Source of the DNA: JALUZX01 sp964561605
GTDB lineage: Bacteria; Planctomycetota; UBA1135; JALUZX01
Length of the DNA: 64,000 nt
NCBI GenBank assembly: GCA_964561605.1
Contig: CAZLQD010000029.1
Coordinates: 259,087-323,086, forward strand
Direction of reading: 5' to 3'
Made by a program: the position numbers and the translations under genes
Part shown: positions 50,962 through 59,321 of the stretch, one piece after another
How the letters are laid out: every line of letters starts with the position of its first letter
How positions within the stretch are numbered: the first letter of the stretch is position 1
The notes under the pieces: model-generated
What the model was told of the DNA's origin: nothing
What the model saw: the letters and a program-made list of their open reading frames with translations, nothing else
The model's database searches: none

Positions 50962-51147
50962 TCAGCTCGCCTTGTATTTGTTCTTCTCCACCAGCTTGTG
51001 GAATCTCTCCTTCTCCTTCTCGTCGAAGAGGGTGACCGGCTCGCCGCATTCCACGCAGTAGCTGTGCTTCACGCTCATCAGGTAGAACACGTACTTCTTG
51101 CAACGGTTGCACCACTTCTTTTCCGTGTAGAAATCCATCCTGTCCAT
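50962..51147 (-). CDS. Small zinc-ribbon protein (copy 1)
   Basis: 61 residues from ATG 51147, with GGAGGGA a few bases upstream; ATG 51138 is also possible. Two CxxC pairs (Cys13/Cys16 in KWCNRCKKY and Cys31/Cys34 in YCVECGEPVTLF), the second followed by a basic and acidic helix (DEKEKERFHKLVEKNKYKAS). It closely resembles the protein encoded at 51519-51713 and shares the N-terminal pattern DFY(T/S)EKKWC. Probably a zinc-binding structural or nucleic-acid-binding protein; too small for domain-based function. Confidence 0.75.
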   Translation of the reverse strand: MDRMDFYTEKKWCNRCKKYVFYLMSVKHSYCVECGEPVTLFDEKEKERFHKLVEKNKYKAS

Positions 51148-51518
51148 TCTTCCCTCCAGCGCTCTCTTCCAGGTTTCCTTCCTCTCGGGCCGGCGGGGTA
51201 GGAGCAAAAGGCTTGCCGAAAGGGACGGGTTTTTCGAGAAAAAGCGTAACCCCTTGACTGAAAAGGGGTTGAGGGCGCATGGCTCCCGGGCCGGCTCCCA
51301 GGCGTCAGGGTTCCTTTCGTGGAGGGATTTCAACACCCGCCGTGGCAGGGGAACCTAATCTCCCGCCAAAGAAGGGGTTGTGTCGGATCGTTGACCTTTC
51401 CCAACGGTTCTTTCCCGGAACTCCAGGGGGTGGGGGATCCGCAACGGCCGGCGGACTCCTCCTTCTCCCCCTGGGTCCGGGGGGAGGGCCCCTTCCGGCC
51501 ACCAGGGCCCGTCGCCCT
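51148..51518. other. Intergenic region between the two zinc-ribbon genes
   Basis: 371 bp without a supported gene. It contains one hairpin (51248-51270, listed separately). The 50 bases before 51147 are purine-rich with a good Shine-Dalgarno; a promoter for copy 1 should lie here, but no convincing -35/-10 pair was found. The rest is GC-rich and unstructured to the eye. Confidence 0.5.
51248..51270 (-). terminator. Hairpin AACCCCTT/AAGGGGTT followed by T-run
   Basis: AACCCCTT (51248-51255), 7-base loop, AAGGGGTT (51263-51270). On the minus strand it is followed by ACGCTTTTTC. It could end transcription from copy 2 of the zinc-ribbon genes (stop at 51519) before copy 1, or attenuate copy 1 expression, whose start is 100 bp further on. 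Confidence 0.5.
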
Positions 51519-51713
51519 TCAGGAGGCCTTGTTGACGGTGTCCTTTTTTTCCAGGGCCTTGCGGAACTTCTTCCGGTCCTCCTCGCTGAAGAGGGTCACG
51601 GGGTGGCCGCAACGGGCGCAGTAGCACTTCTCCAGGCTGAGCAAAAAGGGAACGTATTTACCGCACCTCGGGCACCACTTCTTCTCGGAATAGAAATCGT
51701 TGGGAATCAACAT
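51519..51713 (-). CDS. Small zinc-ribbon protein (copy 2)
   Basis: 64 residues from ATG 51713, with GGAGAGGGCCGCAGG upstream. CxxC pairs at Cys14/Cys17 (KWCPRCGKY) and Cys32/Cys35 (YCARCGHPVTLF), and a helix EEDRKKFRKALEKKDTVNKAS. Aligns end to end with the neighbour at 50962-51147, including the terminal KAS. A tandem duplication with divergence in the middle (VPFLLSLEKC against VFYLMSVKHS). Function unknown; zinc binding is the only firm prediction. Confidence 0.75.
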   Translation of the reverse strand: MLIPNDFYSEKKWCPRCGKYVPFLLSLEKCYCARCGHPVTLFSEEDRKKFRKALEKKDTVNKAS

Positions 51714-52017
51714 CCTGCGGCCCTCTCCTTTCCTCCTCCTGGTTTCGGCGGGGCCGAGGTTCCGCGGGGAGGCCGGGAGATGTCCCCGCCCCACCCGGGG
51801 GGCCTGGGGGATCCCGGTCTTGAGAGACGTGTTCGCACGGGCTCGGCCTCCGGGTTCTCTATAGCGTTTCCGGAAGAGCCGGTTACCGGGAATGGAGGGA
51901 GAAGCGCCCTTTCCAGGCCTCTTTCGCCCGGGGGGTTCGGGAGAGTTTCGGCGGCCGGGTTCCCTTTCGTTGACCCCCGCCCGTCCGGAGAGGATCATGG
52001 TGGGGCGGAGAATCCCA
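51714..52017. other. Divergent intergenic region, 304 bp
   Basis: Lies between the zinc-ribbon gene (leftward) and the Cys-rich protein gene (rightward). It holds the Shine-Dalgarno sequences of both. An in-frame extension of the rightward gene to 51892 exists but is proline/glycine-rich and lacks homology-like features, so the region is treated as regulatory. No clear repeats or hairpins with T-runs seen. Confidence 0.5.
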
Positions 52018-52671
52018 ATGGCCCTTTGTCCGGTATGTTCCCGCAGGAAGGCCAAGCGCCTTTGTCCCGTCCTGGGGAAGGCGATCTGCCCCCTCTGCTG
52101 TGTCGAAAGAAGACGGGCCGACGACCCGGACTGCCCTGGAGATTGCCCCTTCAACGCCAAGGCCAGGGAGGTGGGGCGGCTCCGCACCCAGGCTGTGACC
52201 CGCCGCCACGGACCTTGGCTCTCCCGGAGGGTCAGGGCCTTCGGGAAGGAGATCGATCTTTTCAAGGCGGCCCTGGACCTGGAGGAGGCCCTTTGCGCCT
52301 ACGGCCTGGTCCGATCGCCCCTGGAAGACCGGGAGGTCCTGGAAGCCCTGGACTTCCTCGACACTCTCTCCGGAGAGGTCGTGGTGGTCCTCTCCCCGCC
52401 CAACGGCCTTGCCGCCTGGCTCCAGGATGCTTGGAAAAAGGGCGGCCGGGGCCCCCTGGCCTCCTTCTCCGCCCTGGATTCCCAAAGAAGGCGGAAGCTC
52501 CTGGAGGAGCTCAAGCTCCTGGCCCGGGGAGAGGGGCGACTCGGGGGATACATCCAGGGGGCCACGGCCTTCTTCCGGGAATTCCGAAAGGCCCAGGGGA
52601 AGGACGATTCCTGGTTCCGTAAGATCGCCGGCGGAGGGAGGGGGGAGAGGGGCGCCCTCTTCCTGGGGTGA
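52018..52671 (+). CDS. Protein with N-terminal Cys8 zinc-binding module
   Basis: 217 residues from ATG 52018 (GGAG 7-8 bases upstream); ATG 51997 with GGAGAGG is a fair alternative. The first 45 residues carry eight Cys (4, 7, 16, 24, 27, 28, 39, 43) in CPVCSRRKAKRLCPVLGKAI, CPLCC and DCPGDCPFN, a pattern found in hypothetical proteins of Acidobacteriota and Planctomycetota that probably binds two zinc ions. The rest is helical (FGKEIDLFKAALDLEEALCA, RRRKLLEELKLLARGEGRLG). No enzyme motif. Its end faces queG with a 29-bp gap. Confidence 0.7.
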   Translation: MALCPVCSRRKAKRLCPVLGKAICPLCCVERRRADDPDCPGDCPFNAKAREVGRLRTQAVTRRHGPWLSRRVRAFGKEIDLFKAALDLEEALCAYGLVRSPLEDREVLEALDFLDTLSGEVVVVLSPPNGLAAWLQDAWKKGGRGPLASFSALDSQRRRKLLEELKLLARGEGRLGGYIQGATAFFREFRKAQGKDDSWFRKIAGGGRGERGALFLG

Positions 52672-52700
52672 GGCGGGCCCGAAGGCTCCGTCCCGGGCAT

Positions 52701-53801
52701 TCAGCCCCCCTCCAAGGCGGCCTCGATCTCCTCCCGCACCCAGGGATCCCCTTCCCTGCCCAGGGCCCTCTCCAGTTCGGTCCTGCGGATACCAAGCCTG
52801 CCCAGGGCCCAGGCCCCGGCGGCCCGCAGGAAGGGGGGCTCCTGGTCCAGGAGGCCCGCCAGGGCCCCTCCGAGGTCTTCCCTCCCGAGGTTGGCCGCCG
52901 CAATGGCGGCGTTCCTCGCCAGGCCCGCTCTCCCGGCCCTCCTGAGAGGAGTACCCCGGACCTTCCGGTCGAATTTCCCGGGGGTCAGGGAGAGGAAGTC
53001 TTCCAGGTGGAATTCCTCCAGCAAGGGGTGGAGAGGGGAAGGGGGGGCGGCGGGAGACTCCCTGCCCCAGGGGCAACTTTCCAGGCAGGCGTCGCACCCG
53101 AAGAACCATTCCCCGAAAGCCGGCCGGAGTTCCCTGGGAGGGAGCCCCCGGGCCTCGATGGTCCAGTAGGAGATGCACCGGCCCGCGTCCACCAGGCCGG
53201 GCGCCAGGAGGGCGCCCGTGGGGCAGGCCTCCAGGCAGGCCCGGCAGGTCCCGCAGCGGCCGGGAAGGGGCGGGGCGGGCTCCAGCTCGAGGGAAAGGAA
53301 GAGTTCCCCCAGCAGGAGCCAGGGGCCGTGGGCGGGATGGATGAGTTGGCCCTGTTTTCCGATCCACCCCAGGCCCGCGCCGACGGCCAGGGCACGCTCA
53401 GCCACGGGGTGGAGATCCACGGCGCCCCGTGCCTCCAGGGCCGCCGGGGAGACCATCCGGGACAGGGTCGCCCGGAGGGCCCGGAGTTTCTTCTTCACGA
53501 CCTTGTGGTAGTCCCTCCCCAGGGCGTAGCGGGCCACCCTTCCCCCTCCGGGCAGACGGTGCCCCCCCCGGGGGGTCCTGAGGCCCGCCACCAGGACCGA
53601 TCGGGCCCAGGGAGCGAAGCGCCCCGGATCCAGGCGCACTGGCAGCGTCCGTTCCATCCAGTCCATGTCGGCCTGGTAGCCCGCCAGGACCCAGGCCTCG
53701 AGGGCGGACTCGTCCTCCCTGGAGAGACGGGGCGGCCCGGCGCCGCCTGCCTGGAAGCCCGCTTCCGCCAGGGCCTCCTCCCATAGGGCTCGCTCCAGCA
53801 T
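52701..53801 (-). CDS. queG: Epoxyqueuosine reductase QueG
   Basis: 366 residues from ATG 53801, with GGGAGAG about 10 bases upstream. N-terminal B12-binding catalytic part: DMDWMERTLPVRLDPGRFAP, RVARYALGRDYHKVVKKKL, GAGLGWIGKQGQLIHPAHG. Two [4Fe-4S] motifs: CGTCRACLEACPTGA and CDACLESCPWGR, with CISYWTIEARG between them. The C-terminal segment (about 300-366) has HEAT-like repeats (LRAAGAWALGRLGIRRTELE). It reduces epoxyqueuosine to queuosine in tRNA, the last step after QueA. Many QueG proteins show this full domain set. Confidence 0.92.
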   Translation of the reverse strand: MLERALWEEALAEAGFQAGGAGPPRLSREDESALEAWVLAGYQADMDWMERTLPVRLDPGRFAPWARSVLVAGLRTPRGGHRLPGGGRVARYALGRDYHKVVKKKLRALRATLSRMVSPAALEARGAVDLHPVAERALAVGAGLGWIGKQGQLIHPAHGPWLLLGELFLSLELEPAPPLPGRCGTCRACLEACPTGALLAPGLVDAGRCISYWTIEARGLPPRELRPAFGEWFFGCDACLESCPWGRESPAAPPSPLHPLLEEFHLEDFLSLTPGKFDRKVRGTPLRRAGRAGLARNAAIAAANLGREDLGGALAGLLDQEPPFLRAAGAWALGRLGIRRTELERALGREGDPWVREEIEAALEGG

Positions 53802-53954
53802 GGGGCCATTCTCTCCCGCCGGGGGTCCGGGACGCCAGGAGAGGAAGGATTTTCCCGAAAGTGGCCCATCCCGGCTCAAGTGCTCCGGCCGGGGTGTCGA
53901 AAAGTTGGATGCAGTGACGAAGAGCCTTGCAGGCAAACGGGAGGCGAAAGGCTC

Positions 53955-54794
53955 ATGAAGGATCCATCGGGAACCCGGACGCGGCCGGAGAAGGGCCGGG
54001 AGATCGATTCCCCTCATCCGGTTGAGGAAGTTCCGCCCAAGGTTCCATCCGTTCCGGACGGAATGCGACCCGTCCTGATCGTGGAGCCGGGCGGGGAGAA
54101 GGGCGCGCTGGGGGAGCGGACTCCCCTCTCCGCAAGAAGGCGCAGGGACCCCCTGCTGGGCCCCGAGGTGCTGGCCGCACGGGCCCGCACCGAGGCATTC
54201 AAGGCCATGGGCGGGAAGATCGTGACCCTCGCCGGGGTGATGGGGAACTACATCTCCGAATTGAGGTCCCGCCTCGAGAGGCCCGGTCCGGGGAAGGATA
54301 CCCTCCGCCGGGCCCTGGAAGTGGTGGGTTGGATGGAGGAGGCCCACGAAGACCTCCGCGTCCTCGGCGAGGCCGCCTCGGCTGGGATGGCCGAGATCGA
54401 GCTCTCCTCACTTATACGAGATGCGGTAAAACGGGCACATCCGGGCAACTCCCGGGTCCGGTTCCGGCTTCCCGACCTGGACAGGACCTGTTTCGTCACG
54501 GCCCATCCGAGACACATGCTGGACGCCCTCACCCTCTCGGTGGAGATCCTCCTGGACAGGATCCACGGCCGGGGTGAGATCGTGGTGACCCTGGAGCAGA
54601 CCCTCCATTACGCCGAGATCCGGGTCACAGGGATCCCGGCGGCGGAGGAGCCCGAGGGCACCCTTCCTTCCCGGGAGAACGTGGCCAGGTTGCGCCACCT
54701 GGTCGTGGCCGTCCACGGAGGATTCCTCTCTTCCGAGACCGGGCCCGGAGGGGAACCGACGATCAAGCTTGGAATCCCCCTGAAGAGGACTTGA
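53955..54794 (+). CDS. Histidine-kinase-like protein, degenerate
   Basis: 279 residues from ATG 53955. The first 60 residues are low-complexity and charged. Residues 75-140 form a helical pair (TEAFKAMGGKIVTLAGVMGN, LRRALEVVGWMEEAHEDLRV) resembling a dimerisation domain of histidine kinases but without a conserved H-box His-Glu. The remaining 140 residues have strands and helices in HATPase order (MLDALTLSVEILLDRIHGRG, IVVTLEQTLHYAEIRVTG, HLVVAVHGGFLSSETGPGGE), lacking clear N- and G-boxes. A non-catalytic signalling adaptor or dimerisation partner is the best reading; this is inference. Confidence 0.5.
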   Translation: MKDPSGTRTRPEKGREIDSPHPVEEVPPKVPSVPDGMRPVLIVEPGGEKGALGERTPLSARRRRDPLLGPEVLAARARTEAFKAMGGKIVTLAGVMGNYISELRSRLERPGPGKDTLRRALEVVGWMEEAHEDLRVLGEAASAGMAEIELSSLIRDAVKRAHPGNSRVRFRLPDLDRTCFVTAHPRHMLDALTLSVEILLDRIHGRGEIVVTLEQTLHYAEIRVTGIPAAEEPEGTLPSRENVARLRHLVVAVHGGFLSSETGPGGEPTIKLGIPLKRT

Positions 54795-54888
54795 TCCTCC
54801 CCGGGCTGAGGAGATGATTCCGGCCCCCGGGAGGAGGGTTCCCTCCTCCCGGCAAGGACGAGAGGGTTTCACCGAAAGGACCCGGGCG

Positions 54889-56334
54889 ATGCGGGTCGTT
54901 TTCATTTATCCGGATATCCTGGACGTTCCGGGCTGGCGGGGATACTACTACGAAGGCCTGGCCTCCCTGGCGGCCGTCCTGGAAGAGAGGGGCCACGAGA
55001 CCGCCCTGGTCCACCTGGTCCGGCGGGAGCCTCCCGAGGCGGTCCTGGAACGGGTCGCCGCCGCCGGCGAAGGAAAGCCTTCCCTTGCGGCCTTCTCCTT
55101 CTCAACGATCCAGAAGGTCTACGTAAAGGCCCTGTGCCCCCTCCTCAAAGAGGAACTCCGCTGGCCCGTGATCGCCGGGGGGATCCATCCCACCCTGGAG
55201 CCCGAAGGAACCTTGCGGGAGATTCCCGGCCTGGACTGGGTGTGCCGGGGGGACGGGGAGGAGGTCCTCCCAAGGGTGGCGGACCTCCTGGAGAAGGGCG
55301 AACGGCCCGGCCCGGGGGGAGGGGTCTGGTGCCGGGACCCCTCCACGGGGGAGGTCCATCCCGGCGGACTGGCCCCTTCGGCCGACCTCGCCCGCCTGCC
55401 CCACCCCAAGAGGGACCTCTTCGACCTCCTGGGAATCCAGGGAGGCGAGCAGGGGATCCTTTCGGCAATGAGCTCCAGAGGGTGCCCTTTCCACTGCACC
55501 TACTGTTGCAACAGGACCCTGAGGGAGACCTACCGGGCGGGAGGCCAGGCCTACATCCGCCAGAAGCCTCCGGGCCGGTTCGTGGAGGAGCTGGAAAAGT
55601 CCCTGGACATCTTCCCCGGGCCCGTGGGGGGGTTCTTCTTCGACGACGACATCTTCGGCGTGGACCTGGGGTGGATGGAGGAGTTCTCCCGTCTCTACAA
55701 GTCCCGTGTGGGGAGGGACTTCGGTTGCAACCTGCGGCCCGAGATGGTGACTCCCGGAAGGGTGGCCCTCCTGGCCGAAACGGGTTGCAGGAAGGTCCAT
55801 ATCGGCCTGGAATCGGGGGACGAGAGGCTTAGGAAGGAGGTCCTGGGAAGGGCCGTTTCCGACGCCCTCCTGGAGAAGGCCTTTCGCCTCCTGAAAGAGG
55901 CGGGCATCCAGATCCTGACCTACAATCTCCTGGGCCTGCCCGGGGAGACGCCCTCCTCTCTGCTCAAGACCTTGAAGCTCAACGCCAGGCTGGATCCCGG
56001 GGAAGTCCAGCACTCCATCCTCTTTCCATTCCGGGGGACGGAGATCTTCGAGCGGGCCAGGGAAGAGGGGCTCCTCTCGGAGAGGCAGGTCCTGGACTAC
56101 TTCCAGGATTCCTCCCTGGACCTTCCAGGGATCTCCCGGCGGCAGGTCCTCTTCTTCCAGGCCCACTTCGGGACCCTCCTGGGATGGTATCGCCGTCTGG
56201 GGCGGCTTCCTTCCTGGCTGGGCCGGCCCCTGGAGGTCTTGACCGACTGGATCCTCTCCCGCAGGTGGGTGGCGGCTCTCTTCGGGCCCAGGAAGGGGAC
56301 GGGAAGACCCAACCCCTCCGATTCGAGAGGGTAA
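54889..56334 (+). CDS. B12-binding radical SAM protein
   Basis: 481 residues from ATG 54889 (AAAGGA about 9 bases upstream). The N-terminal Rossmann-like cobalamin domain (1-140) includes VVFIYPDILDVPGWRGYYYE and VIAGGIHPTLEPE. The radical SAM domain has the cluster motif CPFHCTYCC (Cys-x3-Cys-x2-Cys), then FFFDDDIFGVDLGWMEEF and VHIGLESGDERLRKEVLGR, the usual strands after the cluster. The final 80 residues are helical. Class B radical SAM enzymes methylate or rearrange lipids, antibiotics and cofactors, often at unactivated carbons; the substrate here is unknown. Not obviously linked to neighbours. Confidence 0.85.
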   Translation: MRVVFIYPDILDVPGWRGYYYEGLASLAAVLEERGHETALVHLVRREPPEAVLERVAAAGEGKPSLAAFSFSTIQKVYVKALCPLLKEELRWPVIAGGIHPTLEPEGTLREIPGLDWVCRGDGEEVLPRVADLLEKGERPGPGGGVWCRDPSTGEVHPGGLAPSADLARLPHPKRDLFDLLGIQGGEQGILSAMSSRGCPFHCTYCCNRTLRETYRAGGQAYIRQKPPGRFVEELEKSLDIFPGPVGGFFFDDDIFGVDLGWMEEFSRLYKSRVGRDFGCNLRPEMVTPGRVALLAETGCRKVHIGLESGDERLRKEVLGRAVSDALLEKAFRLLKEAGIQILTYNLLGLPGETPSSLLKTLKLNARLDPGEVQHSILFPFRGTEIFERAREEGLLSERQVLDYFQDSSLDLPGISRRQVLFFQAHFGTLLGWYRRLGRLPSWLGRPLEVLTDWILSRRWVAALFGPRKGTGRPNPSDSRG

Positions 56335-56434
56335 GGAGAGGCCTGGAGCCGGACTTCCCCCGGGGCGGGCCGTTCCTTTCCACGAGGAAGCCCCGATTTT
56401 TCTCCAAACGTGACGGGATCGGGGGGATCGTTAC

Positions 56435-56462
56435 TTTCCAAACTCTTGCATCTATGGATAAT
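56435..56462 (+). promoter_or_regulatory. Candidate promoter for the sigma-factor operon
   Basis: TTTCCA at 56435-56440 and GATAAT at 56457-56462 with a 16-bp spacer, in an AT-richer window, 40 bp before the sigma gene. Matches 4 of 6 and 5 of 6 bases of the sigma-70 consensus. Eye-based only. Confidence 0.4.
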
Positions 56463-56502
56463 AGCGGCCTGAAGGCTACCCAGTTCCCAGAAAGCCGGGG
56501 GC

Positions 56503-57288
56503 GTGTCCCGCATGGACTTTTCGCGAAAAGCCGGCCCGAGCGCCGAATCCGTGGCCGCCAGGTTGGAGGACCTGGCAGGCAAGGTAGGGGCTCCGGACCT
56601 GCGGGACCTGGCCCGGGAAGTCCGGGAGACAGGCCTGGAAGCCCACCTGGACGCCGTGAGCACGAGGCTCATGGAGGTCTACCGGGACACGGCCGACTCC
56701 AACGCCTTCGGCCTCCTCTACGAGCTCAACAGCAGGCCCTTCTTCATCACGATCCTGGGCCGGCTCCGGCGGAGCCATTACCGGCTCGACGCCAACGACG
56801 TGCTCCAGGAGGTCTTCATCAACATCTACCGCTACCCCTTCAAGTTCAAGGCCGACAAGCCCCAGGCCTTCCGGAACTGGGCGGGCATGATCATCCGGAA
56901 TACGATTCTCCGGTTCCTCAAGGCGGCCTCCAGGGAGAACCGCTTCGAATTCTCCATGGAGGATCTCCTCGAGCCCGCCGACGAGAACGCCCTCTCCCCC
57001 CAGGATCGTCTCATCCGGGGTGAGAGCGCCGAGGCCTGCAACCAGGCCTGGCTCCTCTACCTCCAGCTCTACCTGGAGGAATACAACAAGCTGAACGACC
57101 GGGAGAGGGAAGCTCTCTACCTGGTCGAAGTGGAAGGCTTCTCCTACAAGGAAGTCTCCGCGGAAATGGGGATCAAGGTGGAGAACCTGAAGATGGTCAT
57201 CTTCCGGGCCAGGAAGAAGATCATCCGGAACATGGAGCGGCGCCTGGAAGGAGCCGCCAGGGCTTCGGCGGGAGTGGCGGGATCATGA
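56503..57288 (+). CDS. RNA polymerase sigma factor, ECF-like
   Basis: 261 residues from GTG 56503, or 258 from ATG 56512; neither has a good Shine-Dalgarno. An N-terminal extension of about 70 residues precedes sigma region 2 (RLDANDVLQEVFINIYRYPF, NWAGMIIRNTILRFLKAASR). Region 4 (LNDREREALYLVEVEGFSYKEVSAEMGIKV) is a typical helix-turn-helix, followed by KMVIFRARKKIIR. Region 3 is absent, as in ECF sigma factors. Co-translated with a zinc-finger/TPR protein (ATGA overlap) that is the likely anti-sigma factor. Confidence 0.82.
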   Translation: MSRMDFSRKAGPSAESVAARLEDLAGKVGAPDLRDLAREVRETGLEAHLDAVSTRLMEVYRDTADSNAFGLLYELNSRPFFITILGRLRRSHYRLDANDVLQEVFINIYRYPFKFKADKPQAFRNWAGMIIRNTILRFLKAASRENRFEFSMEDLLEPADENALSPQDRLIRGESAEACNQAWLLYLQLYLEEYNKLNDREREALYLVEVEGFSYKEVSAEMGIKVENLKMVIFRARKKIIRNMERRLEGAARASAGVAGS

Positions 57289-58304
57289 AGGCCAGGACGC
57301 GGAAAGGTCTGGACCACGATCCCTGCCGGCCCATCCAGCTGGATCTCTCCTGCATGATGGACGGCGAGCTCGGGCCCGCGGCGGTGCGCCGCGTCCTGGT
57401 CCACATGGAGGTCTGCCCCAAGTGCCGGGAGTTCTTCAACCAGCTCCGGCGCCAGGTCAAGGCCCACCAGGATCCCTGGGGCTTCATGGAGCGGGGCATC
57501 GGCAGGAGTTCCTCCACCCGGGGCCCCGTCAGGAGCGGCGGGAAGGAGAAGCAGCTCCACCTGGCCCAGATCTTCTACGAGTTGGGAAAGGCCTACGTCC
57601 TTCTCTCCGTATCTCCCGGCTTCCGCCGCGAAGTGGCCGTCGAGCCCGTCCCCGTTCCTGACCAGGAGGACCCGGGCGCGGAGTTGGTGGAACGCTTCGT
57701 GGGTGGCGCCGTCCGCCGGCGGGAGGGGGGCCGGAGGTGGGTCATGGCCCAGGCTCTCCTGGAAGAGCGCCTGGAGAGCCCCGAGGGCAACCTGGCCAAA
57801 GGGACCCAACTGCTGGAAGAGGCCCTGGACATCATGCCCCGCTTCTTCGAGGCCCGGATCTACCTGGGCCACGCCAAGAACCTGGGGGGCGACCTGGAGG
57901 GATCCTGCGAGGAATTCCGCCGGGTGCTCCGCGCCTCCCGGAGTCTCCCCATCCGGGGGTTCGCCCTGGAGAACCTGGGAAACGTATATCTCCAGATGGG
58001 TTGCTTCGAGGACGCCGCCCGTTGTTTCCGGCGCGTCGTTTACGGGGAGGTGCTCTCCAAGGAGCCCAGGTTCTTCACGTCCTGGTTCAACCTGGGCCTG
58101 GCCTACGCTCTCATGGGGCGCTTCGAGGAGAGCAAGGAGTGTTTCAGGGAACTCTATGACGGGTTCCCGGAGAAGAGGAAATCTGTCGGGGAGATGTTTG
58201 CGGGACACCGGGCCCTGGGCCGGGTGCTCGAGGAGAACCCCCGTTTCGCCGGGGAACTCCGCCGCGCCTTCCCGGAATTCTTTTCCAGCGAGGTGAAGCC
58301 GTGA
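57285..58304 (+). CDS. Zinc-finger anti-sigma-like protein with TPR domain
   Basis: 339 residues, ATG 57285 overlapping the sigma stop. Residues 20-50 hold the anti-sigma zinc-binding pattern: Cys23 in SCMMDGEL and His40-x3-Cys44-x2-Cys47 in HMEVCPKCREF (zf-HC2/ZAS). No membrane helix is visible, so it is probably soluble. From about 150 it has tetratricopeptide repeats (LLEEALDIMPRFFEARIYLG, GFALENLGNVYLQMGCFEDA, FNLGLAYALMGRFEESKECF). It probably binds the preceding sigma factor and a partner through the TPRs. Overlaps the next gene by 4 bp. Confidence 0.8.
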   Translation: MKARTRKGLDHDPCRPIQLDLSCMMDGELGPAAVRRVLVHMEVCPKCREFFNQLRRQVKAHQDPWGFMERGIGRSSSTRGPVRSGGKEKQLHLAQIFYELGKAYVLLSVSPGFRREVAVEPVPVPDQEDPGAELVERFVGGAVRRREGGRRWVMAQALLEERLESPEGNLAKGTQLLEEALDIMPRFFEARIYLGHAKNLGGDLEGSCEEFRRVLRASRSLPIRGFALENLGNVYLQMGCFEDAARCFRRVVYGEVLSKEPRFFTSWFNLGLAYALMGRFEESKECFRELYDGFPEKRKSVGEMFAGHRALGRVLEENPRFAGELRRAFPEFFSSEVKP

Positions 58305-59029
58305 AGATGGCAGGAAGAAGAACGAGGAGCGCGGGAAGAACTTCCAAGGCCCTCCTCCTTTCCGCCTTTCTGGGGGTCGCCCTGGGAGGGGCCGCCTTGC
58401 TGACGCTCCGGGCCGATCCGGGCGCCAAGGGGAACTTGTCCAACTTCCAGGCCGGGGAAGGAACCCCCACCCGGGGTGAGAGCGGCTGGATCAACCTTCC
58501 CTACCTGGGAGGCGTGACCAGGCTCAAGGCCTCCGACGGGAAGCCCCTCTTCGAGGGGATGGCCAAGCTGGACCAGGCGGGTCTCCTTCCCGACCGGAAG
58601 GGAACGGGCGGGGCCTCCTTCGTTCTGGAAGGGGCCGACGCCTACATGGTTTCTTCCCTCATCTACGCCGGGAACCCGGTGGTCACCCTCACATCCATCC
58701 CCGGAGGCTGGCAGGCCATCGTGAGCGGGCCCTTCTCGGGCGCCGTCGATCCCATCATGATCAGGCCGAAGTTCAACAACCTGGGCTTCTTCCTGCCTTC
58801 CGCCATGGATGGGGCAGTCATGAGGATCTCCACCCCCGGCCTCCCGAGCCTCTACGGCCTGGTGGACGGGGCCCACCTGCTTCTTTCCTGGCAGGCCCTG
58901 GTGAACCTCTCCCAGCAGGGCAACCACGAGATCACCCTGGAGGCCTACTCCTCCCAGGCGGGTTACTTCCGGGTGAAGATCTACTGCAGCCAGGCCACGG
59001 GAGCCCTGGACCTGACCTTCGGGAAGTAG
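58301..59029 (+). CDS. Membrane-anchored or secreted protein of the sigma operon
   Basis: 242 residues from GTG 58301 (GTGA overlap); ATG 58307 also possible. A basic N-terminus and one hydrophobic stretch (LLLSAFLGVALGGAALLTL, about 18-36) are followed by a soluble beta-rich extracytoplasmic part with regular strands (LKASDGKPLFEGMAKLDQAG, DAYMVSSLIYAGNPVVTLTS). I do not recognise a family. As third gene of the sigma/anti-sigma unit it may be the envelope component of the signalling system or its main target. Ends before a strong terminator. Confidence 0.6.
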   Translation: MKMAGRRTRSAGRTSKALLLSAFLGVALGGAALLTLRADPGAKGNLSNFQAGEGTPTRGESGWINLPYLGGVTRLKASDGKPLFEGMAKLDQAGLLPDRKGTGGASFVLEGADAYMVSSLIYAGNPVVTLTSIPGGWQAIVSGPFSGAVDPIMIRPKFNNLGFFLPSAMDGAVMRISTPGLPSLYGLVDGAHLLLSWQALVNLSQQGNHEITLEAYSSQAGYFRVKIYCSQATGALDLTFGK

Positions 59030-59052
59030 GATCCCCTTTTCGCCGATTCCAG

Positions 59053-59088
59053 CCGGGCCGCGGTCTCCGCGGCCCGGTTTCTTTTTTC
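59053..59088 (+). terminator. Intrinsic terminator of the sigma operon
   Basis: CCGGGCCGCGG (59053-59063), TCT loop, CCGCGGCCCGG (59067-59077), followed by TTTCTTTTTTC. Perfect 11-bp stem and a strong T-tract 24 bp after the stop codon of the previous gene: the clearest terminator in the window. Confidence 0.9.
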
Positions 59089-59321
59089 TCCCGGGCCTTT
59101 CGAAGGGGAGGAGATCGGAGGAATGTCGCCGGGTCCCTGGCCTCTTTGCGCCGGGAGGCCGGGCGGGGCTCGAGCCCGGAGACTCTCCCGGCGGGCTTTC
59201 CGTTGCCTTCCAGGGGGAGCAAGGGAGGTTCTTCCCCCCCTTTGCTGGATTCTCCGGGGGCAAAGGGCCGAAAAAGGAGAGGAGGAGAAAGGCAGGCAAG
59301 GGTCTCTTTCCCGGTTTTCTC

